DNA from: Spirochaeta sp.
GTDB taxonomy: Bacteria > Spirochaetota > Spirochaetia > DSM-27196 > Alkalispirochaetaceae
DNA: 7,794 nucleotides
Direction: 5' to 3'
Assembly: GCA_007117185.1 (NCBI GenBank)
Contig: SKHA01000310.1
Span: 1-7,794, forward strand
Shown: positions 6,831-7,794 of the stretch, piece after piece
Position numbering within the stretch: the first letter of the stretch is position 1
Layout of the letters: each line of letters opens with the position of its first letter
Notes under the pieces: generated by a model
Seen by the model: the letters and a program-made list of their open reading frames with translations, nothing else
Databases searched by the model: none
Told to the model about the DNA's origin: nothing
Made by a program: the position numbers and the translations under genes

Positions 6831-7794
6831 CTACCCCAGCATGTACTTCAGGTCTGACAGGTAGGTGGGGTACGCCCAGGGGAACTCCCGGAACTCCCGG
6901 GCTGTGGTCCCCGCTTTTGCCGCCAGAGCGAGGAGGTTGATCATCTCCCCCGCCTGGGGGGCCAGCAGGTGCGCCCCGAGGATCGTGTCGGTGTTCTCAT
7001 CGATAATCACGGTGTAGCGCATGTGCTTCTCGTTGAGTCGCCGGTACGAGGGCCAGCCGGCGCCGCTACCGCTGTTGATCCGCACGCCCCCCCGCTGGCG
7101 AGCCTCTTCTACTGAGAGCCCGAACTGGGCCAGCTGGGGCCAGGTGAACACCACCGTGGGGAGCACCGGCATCTCAAGCTCCCGGGTGGTGCCCCCCTGC
7201 AGGTCGGCGATGATGTTCCGCGCCGCCACCTGTGCTTCTTTGTCGCTCACCGGAGAGAGCTGGATTCCGGCAACGCAGTCGCCCACCGCGAGGATGGTGG
7301 GGACGGCGGTGCGCATTTCCCTGTCCGTCTCGATGCCCCGGGGTGAGCTCTCCAGCCCTGCCCGCTCCAGGTCCAGGGTGTCCGTATTGGCAACCCGACC
7401 TATCGCCGCCACCACCAGGTCCGTGTTGATCCGGCTGCCGTCCTCCAGGTGGACGGTGAAGCCGTTGCCGCTACCGGCCTCGGCGGTGATCTTCTCCGGC
7501 GTTACCCCGGTGCGGATATCCATCCCCCTGACGAGGCAGCTTCGCTGGAGTTGGTCCACCAGATCCGAATCGAAGCGATCCAGGATCCGATCACCCCGCT
7601 GCAGCACCGTGACCTGCGCAGCGGCGGCCGCGGCGACGGTAGCGAACTCCATGGAAATGTAGCCGCCCCCGACAAACGTCACGTGGCGGGGCAGTTCAGG
7701 AAGGGAGAGGAAGTCGTCGCTGGAGACAGCCAGCTCACCGCCGGGAAGGGGCAGCTCCCGCGGGCGGGCGCCGGCGGCCAGGAGGAAGCGCTTC
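6831..7794 (-). CDS. FAD/NAD(P)-dependent oxidoreductase, glutathione-reductase fold (5' partial)
   Basis: This is a pyridine nucleotide-disulfide oxidoreductase-type flavoprotein (COG1249 fold). The frame is open to the right edge, so about 321 C-terminal residues are visible and the N-terminal FAD-binding fold and any redox Cys pair are outside the window; the GTG at 7682 is internal. Reading from the right edge: LLAAGARPRELPLPG (second FAD contact), VTFVGGGYISMEFA (NAD(P) Rossmann motif, about 7641-7682), LQRGDRILDRFD (Arg residues after the second strand suggest NADPH), AAIGRVANTD, AVGDC (FAD contact, about 7275-7289), then the dimerisation domain with VVFTWPQLAQFGLS. The C-terminus is AYPTYLSDLKYMLG, where glutathione reductase and lipoamide dehydrogenase have the catalytic HPxxxE; His is replaced by Tyr and Glu by Asp. 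It is therefore unlikely to be a standard dithiol/disulfide reductase. It is convergent with the transport operon and probably unrelated to it. Confidence 0.93.
   Translation of the reverse strand, partial: KRFLLAAGARPRELPLPGGELAVSSDDFLSLPELPRHVTFVGGGYISMEFATVAAAAAAQVTVLQRGDRILDRFDSDLVDQLQRSCLVRGMDIRTGVTPEKITAEAGSGNGFTVHLEDGSRINTDLVVAAIGRVANTDTLDLERAGLESSPRGIETDREMRTAVPTILAVGDCVAGIQLSPVSDKEAQVAARNIIADLQGGTTRELEMPVLPTVVFTWPQLAQFGLSVEEARQRGGVRINSGSGAGWPSYRRLNEKHMRYTVIIDENTDTILGAHLLAPQAGEMINLLALAAKAGTTAREFREFPWAYPTYLSDLKYMLG
6881..6898. repeat. Perfect 9-bp tandem duplication inside the flavoprotein gene
   Basis: GGAACTCCC occurs twice in direct succession and keeps the reading frame; it corresponds to the REFREF stretch just before the C-terminal AYPTYLSD motif. 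It may be a small slippage duplication or simple codon coincidence. Confidence 0.5.

Noticed and set aside
2905..7794. A mycothiol or bacillithiol pathway, from the deacetylase (MshB/BshB-like) plus the disulfide-reductase-like flavoprotein
   Set aside because: The flavoprotein is convergent, not in the operon, and lacks the catalytic His; no glycosyltransferase, cysteine ligase or acetyltransferase is present, and the deacetylase is coupled to sugar-type transport and amination genes.
1..7794. CRISPR arrays, insertion sequences, tRNA or rRNA genes, prophage or defence genes
   Set aside because: No spaced direct repeats, transposase motifs, terminal inverted repeats or structured RNA signatures were seen; the window is continuous metabolic and transport coding sequence.

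Overview
The window is a GC-rich (about 60% by eye), tightly packed bacterial segment with almost no non-coding DNA; no stretch approaching 300 bases lacks a gene. It holds six co-oriented plus-strand genes and, at the right edge, one convergent minus-strand gene. Both outermost genes run off the window. The organism cannot be fixed from the sequence. The gene types (a CUT1-type sugar importer linked to a DegT aminotransferase, a Gfo/Idh/MocA dehydrogenase and a PIG-L deacetylase) occur in carbohydrate-using Spirochaetes, Chloroflexi, Actinobacteria and Firmicutes. A high-GC spirochaete is a guess only.

Left half (1-2899): the three extracytoplasmic and membrane parts of a CUT1-like ABC importer, namely a solute-binding protein (missing its N-terminus and signal peptide), then two six-helix permeases each with the EAA loop that docks the ATPase. 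No ATPase gene is present in the window.

Middle (2905-6808): four enzymes follow with almost no spacing: a PIG-L/LmbE-type zinc deacetylase (HPDD and HGDH metal motifs), a DegT/DnrJ/EryC1 PLP aminotransferase (Lys197) of the scyllo-inosose/AHBA-synthase-like branch, a Gfo/Idh/MocA NAD(P)-dependent sugar dehydrogenase, and, after a 36-base gap, a short-chain dehydrogenase of the sepiapterin/benzil reductase type. Junctions are stop/start overlaps or gaps of at most 5 bases up to the dehydrogenase, so the run is almost certainly one operon. Taken together (inference): an N-acylated amino sugar, aminocyclitol or glycoside thereof is imported, deacylated in the cytoplasm, and has its amino group exchanged for a keto group or the reverse, with dehydrogenases interconverting hydroxyl and keto forms.

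Right end (6831-7794, minus strand): the C-terminal two thirds of a glutathione-reductase-fold FAD/NAD(P) oxidoreductase whose C-terminus lacks the usual catalytic His. A small perfect hairpin sits in the 22-base convergent gap and may end transcription on both strands.
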